Below the pieces are notes generated by a model. The model saw nothing but the letters and a program-made list of their open reading frames with translations, was not told the DNA's origin and ran no database searches. Positions 1 to 8,857 of a stretch of 64,000 nucleotides of DNA are shown one piece after another. The translations under genes and the position numbers were made by a program. The stretch is from Neorhizobium petrolearium (lineage in GTDB: Bacteria; Pseudomonadota; Alphaproteobacteria; Rhizobiales; Rhizobiaceae), in NCBI RefSeq assembly GCF_017873175.1, contig NZ_JAGGJW010000016.1, positions 1 to 64,000 on the forward strand, read 5' to 3'. Position 1 is the stretch's first letter. Each line of letters begins with the position of its first letter.

Positions 1-355
1 ACATTCAGCAATCGCCAATGCTAAAGGATTTCTCCAGAACAAAGGACTTCGTCGCCAGCAGCGCCGCCGCCCTCGTCAGTGACACGGCTTATAGAAGCTA
101 CCCCAAGATGAAGTCAACAGAATTGAATCAGAAAAAATGAAAAATCTTACAAGATACTGAAAAATTTGGCGAATTAGAAATTTGCGCCGCATTCCAACCG
201 TTAACGGAAGTTAACAGTCTGGCAGCGGGACCCACCCCTGTCGCTGGATGGAGAAATTGAAGCGGCAAGCTGTAACGTGCGGCCGTTCTTGTGCCGCCGC
301 GTCAAAACATGCGATAGCGAAAGGACTGCGAAAACTCTCAGGAAAGTGGTTTCCC
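1..355. other. Intergenic region upstream of purC
   Basis: No gene is supported here. The left end reads best as the leader of a gene running leftward out of the window, because a promoter-like pair faces left at 88-117. Nearer purC lies the perfect 10-base palindrome CCGTTAACGG at 198-207, followed by a second GTTAAC at 210-215, ten bases further on, which is one helical turn. These could be a regulator site for purC. The open frame continues upstream of the chosen purC start to 248, but its 36 extra residues are basic and unlike the family. Confidence 0.5.
88..117 (-). promoter_or_regulatory. Candidate leftward sigma-70-type promoter
   Basis: On the reverse strand TTGACT (117-112) is followed after 18 bases by TATAAG (93-88). 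This is close to the housekeeping consensus and would start a transcript at about position 80 running out of the window. The downstream gene is not visible. Confidence 0.4.
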
Positions 356-1306
356 GTGCGCGTTCTTACCGATGCCTTCATTCCCGAACTGCCGAACCAT
401 TACCGCGGCAAGGTGCGGGAGAATTACGATCTGCCAGACGGCCGGCGCATCATCATCGCCACGGATCGCCTGAGCGCTTTCGATCGCATCCTGACATCGA
501 TCCCCGACAAGGGCCAGGTGCTGACCCAGACCGCACGCTACTGGTTCGAGGCGACTGGCGACATCTGCCCGAATCATGTGCTCACCTATCCCGATCCGAA
601 TGTGGTCGTGGGCAAACGGCTTGATATCCTGCCGGTCGAGATCGTCGTCCGGGGCTATCTTGCAGGCACAACGGGCACGTCGCTACTGACCCTCTACAAG
701 AAAGGTGAGCGCGCCATGTACGGGCTCCACCTTCCGGACGGATTGAGGGATAATCAGGTTCTTCCCGGACCGGTGATCACGCCGACCAGCAAGGCCTTTG
801 ACGGTGGCCATGACGAACCGCTGACGCCGAAGGAAATCGTCGACCGCGGTCTTCTGACGGTGGAGCAATGGAGAACCCTGTCCCGATACGCGCTTGCGCT
901 CTTCGACCGCGGCCAGGAACTGGCGGAAAAACGCGGCCTCATCCTCGTCGACACCAAATACGAATTCGGCACGGATGTCGACGGCAACATCATCCTCGCA
1001 GATGAGATCCATACACCGGACTCGAGCCGCTACTGGATCGCCGACAGCTATCGGGAGGCTTTTGAGAACGGCACCCGGCCAAGGAGTTTCGACAAGGACT
1101 TTATCCGAGCCTGGGTGGTCGAACGTTGCGACCCATACAAGGACGAGATCCCGCCGATTCCGACCGAACTGATCGAGGAGACCGCCAGGGTCTACCGCTC
1201 AGCTTACGAGACGATCACGGGAAACACCTTCGTTGCGGACACCGACAGTGCGACAGTGCTTGATCGGGTCCGGAAAAACTTGGAGCCCTATTTCAGCACG
1301 CGTTGA
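356..1306 (+). CDS. purC: Phosphoribosylaminoimidazole-succinocarboxamide synthase
   Basis: SAICAR synthase, a cytosolic enzyme that joins CAIR and aspartate with ATP in purine synthesis. Family motifs are clear: GKVRENYDL (ATP site), ATDRLSAFD, EIVVRGYLAGTTG, ILVDTKYEFG and LADEIHTPDSSRYW. I chose the GTG at 356 (316 residues) over the first in-frame ATG at 248. It has an AGGAAAG ribosome site at 340-346 with normal spacing, and homology begins at once (VRVLTDAFIPELPNHYRGK), whereas the 36 residues before it look non-coding. The length fits the longer (yeast-like) PurC form. Rhizobia often carry a second, shorter purC in the main purine locus, so this may be the paralogue. It is followed 35 bases later by a TetR gene, with which it may be co-transcribed. 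Confidence 0.9.
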   Translation: MRVLTDAFIPELPNHYRGKVRENYDLPDGRRIIIATDRLSAFDRILTSIPDKGQVLTQTARYWFEATGDICPNHVLTYPDPNVVVGKRLDILPVEIVVRGYLAGTTGTSLLTLYKKGERAMYGLHLPDGLRDNQVLPGPVITPTSKAFDGGHDEPLTPKEIVDRGLLTVEQWRTLSRYALALFDRGQELAEKRGLILVDTKYEFGTDVDGNIILADEIHTPDSSRYWIADSYREAFENGTRPRSFDKDFIRAWVVERCDPYKDEIPPIPTELIEETARVYRSAYETITGNTFVADTDSATVLDRVRKNLEPYFSTR

Positions 1307-1341
1307 TCGGGAAATCCGTCCGATTTTTTAAAGAGGTGAGA

Positions 1342-1944
1342 GTGCGAAGGCCAAGGCGCAAAGCGGAAGAGACGCGGGAGGATATCCTCAACACGGCAGA
1401 AATCCTTTTCCGTGAACGCGGCATCGCCAAATGCTCGATCGCCGATGTCGCCCAGGCGCTTTCGATGTCGCCGGCCAATATCTTCAAGCATTTTCACTCG
1501 AAGGCAGCCCTGGCGGATGCCATCTGCGACCGGCATATCAGCCGCATGATCGGGCGATTCGGGACGCTTGACGAACCCGCTCCAGCGCCCGAGCGGCTTG
1601 CGATCGTCGTGCGCAAGCTGATGGAGGCACATCTTCAGGACATCCGCGAAAACCCTTTCCTGTTCGAGATGATCTTTCTGATGTCCGAAGCCGATCTGCC
1701 AAGCGGGCGGCATTACAAGGAACTGATCGAGTCCCTCTTTACCGATCTCATCCGCCAGGGCGTAGAAAGCGGTGCGTACAAATGTACCGACCCGCACGCA
1801 ATAAGCCGGCATGTGGCAGCCGCTTTTGCGAGCGTGCTCCATCCTGTTCTTCTGGCCAAGGCCGACGAGGGCGAACTTTATGACCGATGTGACGGCCTTA
1901 CTGGACTTGTGAATGCTGCGTTGCAAAATCCGCTTGTAAAGTGA
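1342..1944 (+). CDS. TetR/AcrR family transcriptional repressor of the adjacent efflux operon
   Basis: About 200 residues. The N-terminal helix-turn-helix domain (REDILNTAEILFRERG ... SIADVAQALSMSPANIFKHF, residues about 10-50) is typical of TetR/AcrR. The rest is a helical ligand-binding domain. The frame opens at a TTG at 1303 that overlaps the purC stop, but GTG at 1342 has GAGGTG just upstream and starts right before the conserved domain (RRPRRKAEETRE). It lies immediately before an RND adaptor gene, the usual arrangement for a local repressor that is released when it binds a pump substrate. A palindromic candidate operator overlaps its stop codon. The regulator's identity (for example an AmeR or BepR equivalent) cannot be set from sequence alone. 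Confidence 0.85.
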   Translation: MRRPRRKAEETREDILNTAEILFRERGIAKCSIADVAQALSMSPANIFKHFHSKAALADAICDRHISRMIGRFGTLDEPAPAPERLAIVVRKLMEAHLQDIRENPFLFEMIFLMSEADLPSGRHYKELIESLFTDLIRQGVESGAYKCTDPHAISRHVAAAFASVLHPVLLAKADEGELYDRCDGLTGLVNAALQNPLVK

Positions 1945-1966
1945 CGATTTTTAACTTACGTCACTT
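1939..1966. promoter_or_regulatory. Candidate TetR operator (inverted repeat)
   Basis: AAGTGACG (1939-1946) and CGTCACTT (1959-1966) form perfect 8-base arms around a 12-base AT-rich spacer. The site overlaps the stop codon of the TetR gene and precedes the adaptor gene, where a local repressor would bind. The link to this TetR protein is inferred from position. Confidence 0.5.
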
Positions 1967-2108
1967 CCCCACCGCGGACTGTTGGCCGAACTCTTCTTTC
2001 GACCACCACTGTTCCGACCGCTCAAGACGGGGTACCTTCTCCGTCCTTCGCCCCGGCACATATCGTCTGCCGTGGCGATTACCCAAACGCCTTGCCTTGG
2101 ATGACGCC

Positions 2109-3308
2109 ATGATCGGACGCAAACTGATTCTACCACTGCTGTTTTCTGCAGCTCTTGCGGCTTGCAGCGATTCTGGCCAACAGCAATCCGCAGGCGGAGC
2201 TCCGCAACGGCCGCCGCAGCCGGTCAGCGTCGTGACCCTGCAGAAATCCGAACAGCCGCTCACGACGGTTCTTTCAGGGCGTGCGGAAGCCTTCCAGTCG
2301 GCCGACATCCGGCCGCGCGTCGGCGGGGTGATCAAGCAGATTGCGGTGAAGGAAGGCAGCTTCGTGAAAGCGGGCGATCTTCTCTACAAGATCGAGGACG
2401 ACACCTATCTCGCCTCGGCAGCCGAGGCCCAGGCCGCATTGGAGCGTTCGGAGGTGAGCGTACCGGCGGCCGAGGCCAATCTTCAACGTTACGAGCGGCT
2501 GGCCAATAGCGGTGCCTCGCAAAAGGAATATGAGGACGCCCGGACGACCCTGCTTCAAGCAAGGGCCTCTGTTTCAGAGGCTCGCGCGGCTCTGCAGACA
2601 GCTCAGATCAATCTCGGCCTGACCGAAGTCCGTGCGCCTTTCGACGGGGTCACCTCGGCCACCCGATTCTCGGTCGGCAACGTCGTCACGGCGAGCCAGA
2701 CCGATGCTTTGATGACTCTGCGCCAAATCAACCCGATCTATATAGAGCTGAACGAATCAAGTGTGAATCTGCTGCGTCTGAGGACAGCCATCGCCGCCGG
2801 AAACCATGATCGCAGGGAAAATGACGAGATAACCCAAATCCGCCTTACCTTGGAGGACGGCTCCGATTATCCCCATATCGGCAAGCTCGATATGTCCGAA
2901 ATGGCGGTCAGCACCACCACCGGCACCGTTTCCATCCGCACCCTCTTCGATAATCCCGACAATCTCATCCTGCCGGGCATGTTTGTGCGCGCCACCATCA
3001 CCGTTGGCAGGGAAACGGGTTATCTCATTCCCCAGCGCGCGGCCAGCCGGAACGCCAATGGCGAACTCACGGCGCAGTTCGTGACTGCCGACAACAAGGT
3101 CGAAACGCGCACTTTCCGCAGCAGCCAGCTTTCCGGCAACAACTGGCTGGTCACCGACGGCGTGAGCGACGGAGACAAGCTCATCGTTGATGGCCTCCAG
3201 TGGATCACCGATAACGCCACCGTCAATCCCGTTCCTGCGGAGATCGATTCCAAGGGCTTCGTCATAGAGAAACCGGTCGTCGGCGATGCCCCGACGCCGA
3301 AGTCGTGA
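2109..3308 (+). CDS. RND efflux system periplasmic adaptor (membrane fusion protein), lipoprotein
   Basis: 399 residues. It begins with a lipoprotein signal (MIGRKLILPLLFSAALAAC, lipid-modified Cys19), so it should be anchored in the periplasmic face of the inner membrane. Next come the split lipoyl/barrel-sandwich halves (RPRVGGVIKQIAVKEGSFVKAGD; LTEVRAPFDGV) around an alpha-hairpin of about residues 95-150 (EAQAALERSEVSVPAAEANLQRYERL), then beta-barrel and membrane-proximal domains, as in AcrA/MexA. The open frame extends back to 1941, but only the ATG at 2109 starts at a signal peptide. The pump gene follows 44 bases downstream and the TetR gene precedes it, so this is one three-part efflux operon. 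Confidence 0.92.
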   Translation: MIGRKLILPLLFSAALAACSDSGQQQSAGGAPQRPPQPVSVVTLQKSEQPLTTVLSGRAEAFQSADIRPRVGGVIKQIAVKEGSFVKAGDLLYKIEDDTYLASAAEAQAALERSEVSVPAAEANLQRYERLANSGASQKEYEDARTTLLQARASVSEARAALQTAQINLGLTEVRAPFDGVTSATRFSVGNVVTASQTDALMTLRQINPIYIELNESSVNLLRLRTAIAAGNHDRRENDEITQIRLTLEDGSDYPHIGKLDMSEMAVSTTTGTVSIRTLFDNPDNLILPGMFVRATITVGRETGYLIPQRAASRNANGELTAQFVTADNKVETRTFRSSQLSGNNWLVTDGVSDGDKLIVDGLQWITDNATVNPVPAEIDSKGFVIEKPVVGDAPTPKS

Positions 3309-3352
3309 TGTCTCGCGGCTTGTTCGGCAACATCGGGATCAGGAACTAGATC

Positions 3353-6300
3353 ATGTCCCTTTTTTTTATTCGGCGGCCGATCTTCGCATGGGTCATCTCC
3401 ATCGTCATCATGCTCGGCGGCGTTCTCGCCATCAATACCTTGTCGATTTCACAATATCCGGAAATCGCCCCGCCAACCGTGCGCATCTCCGCTTCCTATA
3501 CGGGCGCCAGTGCCGACACGGTTAAGAAAACGGTGACGCAGATCATCGAGGACGGCATGACTGGCCTGGATGGTCTCACCTATATGACCTCCTCCTCCAC
3601 GACCGGGCAGGCCAGCATATCGCTGACCTTCGACAACAGTGTCGATGCCGACATTGCCCAGGTGCAGGTCCAGAACAAGCTGCAGCTCGTGACGTCGCAA
3701 CTGCCGTCCATCGTCCAGGATCTGGGTATCGAGGTCACCAAGTCGACATCCAGTATTCTGCTCGTCGGTGCACTCGTTTCCACCGATGGCAAGCGATCTT
3801 CCGCCGATTTGGGCGATATCTTCTCGACCCAGATCGAAGATCAGGTGAAACGCCTGGAAGGTGTCGGCAGCATCAACTCCTTTGGTTCGGCCTATTCGAT
3901 GCGAATCTGGCTCGACCCGTTCAAGCTCAGAAAATTCCAGCTGACGCCCGCAGACGTCACGTCGGCCATCCAGATCCAGAACACTCAGGTCTCGGTAGGG
4001 TCGGTAGGTGGCTTGCCGTCCGTCGAAGGCCAGCAGATCAACGTCACCATGACGGCCCAGAGCCAGCTGACCACCGTGCCGGAATTCGAACGAATCATCC
4101 TCAAGGTCGACACCAGTGGCGCCAACGTGCGCCTCAGTGATGTGGCGCGCGTCGAGATTGGCCAGGAGAGCTACTCCTCCAGTTCCCGCTCCAATCGCCA
4201 GCCCGCTTCGGGTTTCGCAGTCAACCTGGCAACGGGCGCGAATGCGCTTGATACGGCGGACCGCGTCAAGGCCAAGCTCGCCGAGATCGCACCGGCTCTC
4301 CCGCAAAGTGTGAAGATCATCTATCCCTACGACACCACGCCTTTCGTATCGCTGTCCATTGAAAAGGTGGTCCACACGCTGATCGAGGCTATTGTGCTCG
4401 TCTTCGTGGTCCTACTGGTATTTCTGCAGAATCTCCGGGCAACCTTCATTCCGATGATCGCTGTACCGGTCGTCTTGCTGGGAACCTTCGGCATTCTGGC
4501 GTTGACAGGATACTCGATCAATACCTTGACCATGTTTGCCATGGTCCTCGCCATCGGTCTTCTGGTGGACGACGCCATCGTGGTGGTGGAAAACGTCGAA
4601 CGAATCATGGCGGAGGAAGGCCTCGGGCCGCTCGAAGCCACCGAGAAATCGATGGGGGAAATCACCGGCGCGATCATAGGCATTGCGCTCGTGCTGACCG
4701 CCGTTTTCATCCCCATGGCATTTTTCGGCGGTTCCACCGGCATCATTTACCGGCAGTTCTCCGTGACGATTGTGTCGGCGATGCTCCTGTCGGCTGTGGT
4801 CGCCATTGTGCTCACGCCCGCCCTCTGCGCGACGATGCTGAAACCGATCGACCACGATAAGAAGGGACGAGGGATCGGCGCCTGGTTCAACCGGGGCTTC
4901 GACCGGACCACGCATGGCTATGTGGGCTCCGTGGGTTACCTCCTGAAGCGTCCGCTGCGCGTGATGATCATGTTCGCCATCGTGATCGGGGGATGTGCCT
5001 GGTTCTTCACGCGACTTCCCTCCTCCTTCCTCCCACAGGAAGACCAGGGCGTGTTGATGACAATCATCCAACTGCCGAATGGCGCAACCAGTGCCCAGAC
5101 GGCTGAGGTGATCGAGAAGGTCGAAAACTATTATCTCGACCAGGAAAAGGAAGGCGTCCAAGACGTCTTCGCCGTAAACGGCTTCAGCTTCACGGGCGCC
5201 GGCCAGAACAACGCCCTTGTTTTTGCGAGCCTTCGGGATTTCGACGAACGTCAGGACCCGAAGCTGGCTGCAGGCGCCATCGTTCAGCGCGCCATGCGCA
5301 ATTTCTTCACGATCCGCGAAGCGCAGGTCTTCCCGCTGCTTCCTCCGGCAATTCAGGGCATGGGCAATTCCAGCGGCTTCTCCATGTATCTGGTCGATAG
5401 CGGCAATCACGGCTCGCAAGCCCTCGTGACGGCGTCCAAACAACTTGTGCAGGCCGCCAACAGCGGCAACAAGATCACCGCCATGCGCAGCAACGACCGC
5501 GATCAGGAAAGCCAGGTAAAGCTCCTGCTGGACCAGGAGAAGCTGAGCGCCATGGGAGTTTCGATTTCCGACGCCAATTCCATGCTGACGACCATTTTCG
5601 CCGGCAGCCGGGTGAACGACTTCACGCTGAACAACAAGATCAAGAAGGTCTACGTGCAAGCGGATGCGCCTTACCGCATGCAGGCGGAGGATCTGAAATA
5701 CTGGAATGCCCGCAATTCCGGCAACGAGATGGTTCCGTTTTCCTCCTTCACGGAAGCAACCTGGGTCAACGGCCTGCCTTCCATTTCCGCCTTCAATGCC
5801 GTCACGGGGTTCTCCATGGAGGGGTCGGCCGCACCGGGTGTGAGCTCGGGCGACGCCATGAACGAAGTGGAACGCCTGGTATCCGAGATGGGGGGCGGCT
5901 ATTCGGTAGCATGGCAGGGAATTTCCTATCAGGAGCGGCTTTCTGGCTCGCAGGCGCCGATGCTTTACGCGCTGTCGGTCCTGATCGTCTTTCTTTGCCT
6001 CGCAGCGCTCTACGAAAGCTGGTCGATCCCCTTCTCGGTTATCCTCGCGGTTCCGATCGGCGTGCTCGGGGCACTGACCGCGGCGCACTTCCTCGGGCAG
6101 TCGAACGACGTTTACTTCAAGGTCGGTCTTCTGACGACCATCGGTCTGGCGGCGAAGAATGCGATTCTGATCGTTGAATTTGCCAAGGATCGACAACAGG
6201 GGGGCATGGGCCTTATGGAAGCGACACTCGAAGCGGCTCGCCTGCGTCTGAGGCCGATCATCATGACGTCGCTTGCTTTCATTCTGGGTGTTGTCCCGCT

Positions 6301-6451
6301 CGCCATAGCCACCGGCGCCGGCTCCGCGGCGCAGAACGCGATCGGCGTCGGGGTGCTGGGTGGTATGCTTTCTGCAACACTCCTCGGAATTTTCTTCGTT
6401 CCCTCCTTCTTTGTTGTCGTTAGACGGTTATCAAACCGTGAAAAAGCGTAG
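3353..6451 (+). CDS. RND multidrug efflux pump permease (HAE1 family)
   Basis: 1032 residues, full length for AcrB/MexB-type inner-membrane proton/drug antiporters. It starts MSLFFIRRPIFAWVISIVIMLGG, the usual first helix, and has twelve predicted membrane segments with two large periplasmic loops. The proton-relay residues are present: paired Asp in helix 4 (GLLVDDAIVVVENVER) and Lys in helix 10 (GLAAKNAILIVEFA). It should export hydrophobic drugs or plant compounds, but the substrate cannot be predicted. An eight-T run lies in codons 3-6, the only homopolymer of note. Confidence 0.95.
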   Translation: MSLFFIRRPIFAWVISIVIMLGGVLAINTLSISQYPEIAPPTVRISASYTGASADTVKKTVTQIIEDGMTGLDGLTYMTSSSTTGQASISLTFDNSVDADIAQVQVQNKLQLVTSQLPSIVQDLGIEVTKSTSSILLVGALVSTDGKRSSADLGDIFSTQIEDQVKRLEGVGSINSFGSAYSMRIWLDPFKLRKFQLTPADVTSAIQIQNTQVSVGSVGGLPSVEGQQINVTMTAQSQLTTVPEFERIILKVDTSGANVRLSDVARVEIGQESYSSSSRSNRQPASGFAVNLATGANALDTADRVKAKLAEIAPALPQSVKIIYPYDTTPFVSLSIEKVVHTLIEAIVLVFVVLLVFLQNLRATFIPMIAVPVVLLGTFGILALTGYSINTLTMFAMVLAIGLLVDDAIVVVENVERIMAEEGLGPLEATEKSMGEITGAIIGIALVLTAVFIPMAFFGGSTGIIYRQFSVTIVSAMLLSAVVAIVLTPALCATMLKPIDHDKKGRGIGAWFNRGFDRTTHGYVGSVGYLLKRPLRVMIMFAIVIGGCAWFFTRLPSSFLPQEDQGVLMTIIQLPNGATSAQTAEVIEKVENYYLDQEKEGVQDVFAVNGFSFTGAGQNNALVFASLRDFDERQDPKLAAGAIVQRAMRNFFTIREAQVFPLLPPAIQGMGNSSGFSMYLVDSGNHGSQALVTASKQLVQAANSGNKITAMRSNDRDQESQVKLLLDQEKLSAMGVSISDANSMLTTIFAGSRVNDFTLNNKIKKVYVQADAPYRMQAEDLKYWNARNSGNEMVPFSSFTEATWVNGLPSISAFNAVTGFSMEGSAAPGVSSGDAMNEVERLVSEMGGGYSVAWQGISYQERLSGSQAPMLYALSVLIVFLCLAALYESWSIPFSVILAVPIGVLGALTAAHFLGQSNDVYFKVGLLTTIGLAAKNAILIVEFAKDRQQGGMGLMEATLEAARLRLRPIIMTSLAFILGVVPLAIATGAGSAAQNAIGVGVLGGMLSATLLGIFFVPSFFVVVRRLSNREKA

Positions 6452-6490
6452 CATAAGGATTATGTCGTTAACGGATTTGGTCTTCTAATA

Positions 6491-6521
6491 CCGTCAGGAA
6501 CAATCGAATCGCTCCTGACGG
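6491..6521 (+). repeat. Intergenic inverted repeat between pump and channel genes
   Basis: CCGTCAGGA (6491-6499) and TCCTGACGG (6513-6521) form a 9-base perfect stem with a 13-base loop and no T-run after it. It could be an mRNA processing or attenuation hairpin that separates channel expression from the pump, or an operator. Confidence 0.4.
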
Positions 6522-6581
6522 AGCAATCGGAAGCGGCATGAATGTCTGACTTCCAAGCGTTTAGGGCACTGGGACAGAAAA

Positions 6582-8024
6582 ATGCTATCCACTCGAGTTG
6601 TTGCTCCTCTTATCACCGCGCTTCTGCTTTCGGGTTGCGTCGTCGGTCCCGATCACACGCCGCCGGAAATCTCCCTGCCGGGAAAGTTCGCCGAGGCCGG
6701 CGCTGCCAGCAACGGTGACGTGTCGCAGGTTGCCTGGTGGACCGCCTTCAATGACAGCCGCCTGAATGGCTATATCCAGACGGGCCTTGGGCAGAACCTC
6801 GACGTTCTCCAGGCTCTGGAACGAATCAATGCTGCACAGGCCAATGTCATCGTTGCAGGTGCCGGCGGGCTGCCTGCCCTGGACCTTGGAGCCTCTGCAA
6901 GCCGAAGCGGCAGCGAGGACATTGGAGGGCCTCTCAGCCCGTCGTCGTCCGGTCCTCAGACGACGGCTGGAGGCGATTTGACTGCGTCCTGGTTCCTCGA
7001 TCTTTTCGGCCTTTATCGCCGCTCCAAGGAATCGGCGCTCGCAAGTCTCGACGCTGCCTATGCCAGCGCAGACGTGGCGAGACTGACGCTTCTGTCACAG
7101 GTCGCGTCTGCCTATATCGACGTCCGCTATTATCAGGAGCGCATCGCGATCGCTCGGCAGAACCTCGATTCGCGGCGGGAAACATTGAACCTCACCAAGC
7201 TTCAGCTCGAAGCCGGGGCGGCCTCCAGACTCGACGTTGTCCAATCGGAAGGTCTCGTCAATTCGACGATCGCGGAAATCCCGGGCCTCGAGACCCAGTT
7301 CCGCCGCGCCACCCATCGCATCGCCACGTTGCTTGGATTGCCGGCATCCTCCCTCGTTGCTGAACTTCAAAAAGGTGCCCGTCAGCCGGTCGCCCGCTTC
7401 AATGCAAGAGCAGGCATCCCCGCTGATCTTATCCGCAACCGCCCGGACATTCGCGCTGCAGAACGGCAGCTCGCCTCGGCCGTTGCCGAGATTGGCGTGG
7501 CCGAAGCGCAGCTTTATCCGTCCATCACGCTCGGCGGTTCGATCACTCCGTCCTACACCAGAATCTCCGCCGGTGAGAGCGGCGTTCTCGGCTGGTCCTT
7601 CGGTCCGCAGCTCAGCCTGCCGATCTTTGACGGCGGCCGCCTGAGGGGCAATGTGAAGATCGCCGAATCGTCGGCACGAGAATCCTATCTTGTCTGGAAG
7701 CAGACCGTTCTCGATGCAGTTGAAGAGGTCGAGAACGCGCTTGCCGCCGTGGCTCGCGACCGCCGCACGGTCGAAGCCTACCAGGCGACGGTGAAGTCTT
7801 ATCAGGAAGCGTTGCAACTCGCGACTGCAAGCTATCGTGACGGCGCATCCTCGCTGCTCGACGTACTCGACGCGCAGCGCGAGGTCTCGACCGCGCAGGC
7901 AAGCCTTGCCCAGGCCGTGCAGCAGGTCGCACAGGACTATGTCACCCTCAACGTCGCGATCGGCGGCGGCTATGCCTTCGGCAAGACGGATGCCAAGGTC
8001 GCCTCTGTTGTCGTGAAGAAATAG
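6582..8024 (+). CDS. Outer-membrane efflux channel lipoprotein (NodT/OprM family)
   Basis: 480 residues. It has a lipoprotein signal (LITALLLSGC, Cys19) followed by two outer-membrane-efflux (TolC-like) repeats rich in coiled-coil heptads, with the family phrases VVGPDHTPPE, LIRNRPDIRAAERQLASAVAEIGVAEAQLYPSI (in part) and LLDVLDAQREVSTAQ. It is the outer-membrane exit duct for the adaptor and pump encoded upstream. The 130-base gap, which contains a hairpin, is larger than the other gap in the operon, so its level may differ from that of the pump. Confidence 0.93.
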   Translation: MLSTRVVAPLITALLLSGCVVGPDHTPPEISLPGKFAEAGAASNGDVSQVAWWTAFNDSRLNGYIQTGLGQNLDVLQALERINAAQANVIVAGAGGLPALDLGASASRSGSEDIGGPLSPSSSGPQTTAGGDLTASWFLDLFGLYRRSKESALASLDAAYASADVARLTLLSQVASAYIDVRYYQERIAIARQNLDSRRETLNLTKLQLEAGAASRLDVVQSEGLVNSTIAEIPGLETQFRRATHRIATLLGLPASSLVAELQKGARQPVARFNARAGIPADLIRNRPDIRAAERQLASAVAEIGVAEAQLYPSITLGGSITPSYTRISAGESGVLGWSFGPQLSLPIFDGGRLRGNVKIAESSARESYLVWKQTVLDAVEEVENALAAVARDRRTVEAYQATVKSYQEALQLATASYRDGASSLLDVLDAQREVSTAQASLAQAVQQVAQDYVTLNVAIGGGYAFGKTDAKVASVVVKK

Positions 8025-8053
8025 ATTCCACTGATATCCTGATAACAACAAAA

Positions 8054-8080
8054 AACCTCCGGAGCACTGCTCCGGAGGTT
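8054..8080. terminator. Bidirectional intrinsic terminator
   Basis: AACCTCCGGAGCA and TGCTCCGGAGGTT are perfect 13-base complements around a single C. An A-rich tract lies on the left and a T-rich tract on the right, so the structure can end both the efflux operon (forward) and efp (reverse), which converge here. Confidence 0.85.
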
Positions 8081-8110
8081 TATTATCATGTGCTGACAGG
8101 CCGGGGACGA

Positions 8111-8680
8111 TCAGCTCTTGGCGCGTTCGACGTAGGAATTGTCTTCCGTCGCGATGACCACGCGGGTGCCAGCATCGATATGCGGAGGGACCATGGTACG
8201 GACGCCGTTGGAAAGAATGGCCGGCTTATAGGACGACGAGGCCGTCTGACCCTTCACGACCGGCTCGGTTTCAACAATCTCGAGCGTGACGTGGCGCGGC
8301 AGCTGCAGAGCCAGCGCCACGCCTTCATGCATGGAAAGGATGCAGGTCATGCCTTCCTGGAGATAAGCTTTCTGATCGCCCATCGTCTCCGCATCGACCA
8401 CGACTTGATCATAGGTCTCCGGGTTCATGAAGTGGAAGCCTTCGCCGTCTTCGTAGAGATACTGAAAGTTCACATCTTCCACGAAGGCGCGCTCGACCTG
8501 CTCGGTGGTCCGCCAGCGCTCCGACACCTTCACGCCATCGACGATGCGGCGCATGTCGACCTGGGTGACGGGCGTGCCCTTGCCGGGATGGAAGTTCTGG
8601 GCGGTAAGAACGACATAGAGCTTGCCGTCGACTTCGAGGACGTTGCCCTTGCGGACGGAGGAGGCGATGACCTTGACCAT
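8111..8680 (-). CDS. efp: Translation elongation factor P
   Basis: 189 residues, the standard length. EF-P binds between the ribosomal P and E sites and relieves stalling at consecutive prolines. The KOW-like N-terminal domain carries the modification loop HPGKGTP with Lys34, the site of beta-lysylation in EpmA-type systems. Two OB domains follow (VTLEIVETEPVVKGQTASSSYKPA and the C-terminal RVVIATEDNSYVER). It is transcribed away from epmA-epmB, its own modification genes, 177 bases off. Lys34 rather than Arg at the loop tip agrees with those neighbours. Confidence 0.97.
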   Translation of the reverse strand: MVKVIASSVRKGNVLEVDGKLYVVLTAQNFHPGKGTPVTQVDMRRIVDGVKVSERWRTTEQVERAFVEDVNFQYLYEDGEGFHFMNPETYDQVVVDAETMGDQKAYLQEGMTCILSMHEGVALALQLPRHVTLEIVETEPVVKGQTASSSYKPAILSNGVRTMVPPHIDAGTRVVIATEDNSYVERAKS

Positions 8681-8857
8681 GATATTCCTTATGGTGCGTA
8701 CTGGCTTGTAACTGCCGAAAATGCATCGTAGAGGACCGGGCGGTAACTAGCCCGCAAGACGGCCCTCGTGATCGAGTATCTGTTTTCCGGCCGGAACTAC
8801 TCCAAAACCGCGCAAAGTGGAAGCCTTGCCGGGAAGAACCGGCGAAGAAAGCCGTAA

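Noticed and set aside
18..140. 40-codon forward frame at the left edge.
   Set aside because: No ribosome site before its ATG, and it overlaps a better leftward promoter signal.
199..207. CGTTAACGG shared by the purC upstream region and the spacer after the pump gene (6466-6474).
   Set aside because: A nine-base match twice in 64 kb, with a palindromic core, is weak evidence of a shared regulator.
248..355. N-terminal extension of purC to the ATG at 248.
   Set aside because: The 36 residues are basic and not family-like, and no ribosome site precedes this ATG. GTG at 356 is better supported.
4412..6196. 594-codon reverse frame opposite the RND pump.
   Set aside because: Antisense shadow with a low-complexity His/Asp/Arg-rich product. 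The forward frame is an unambiguous pump.
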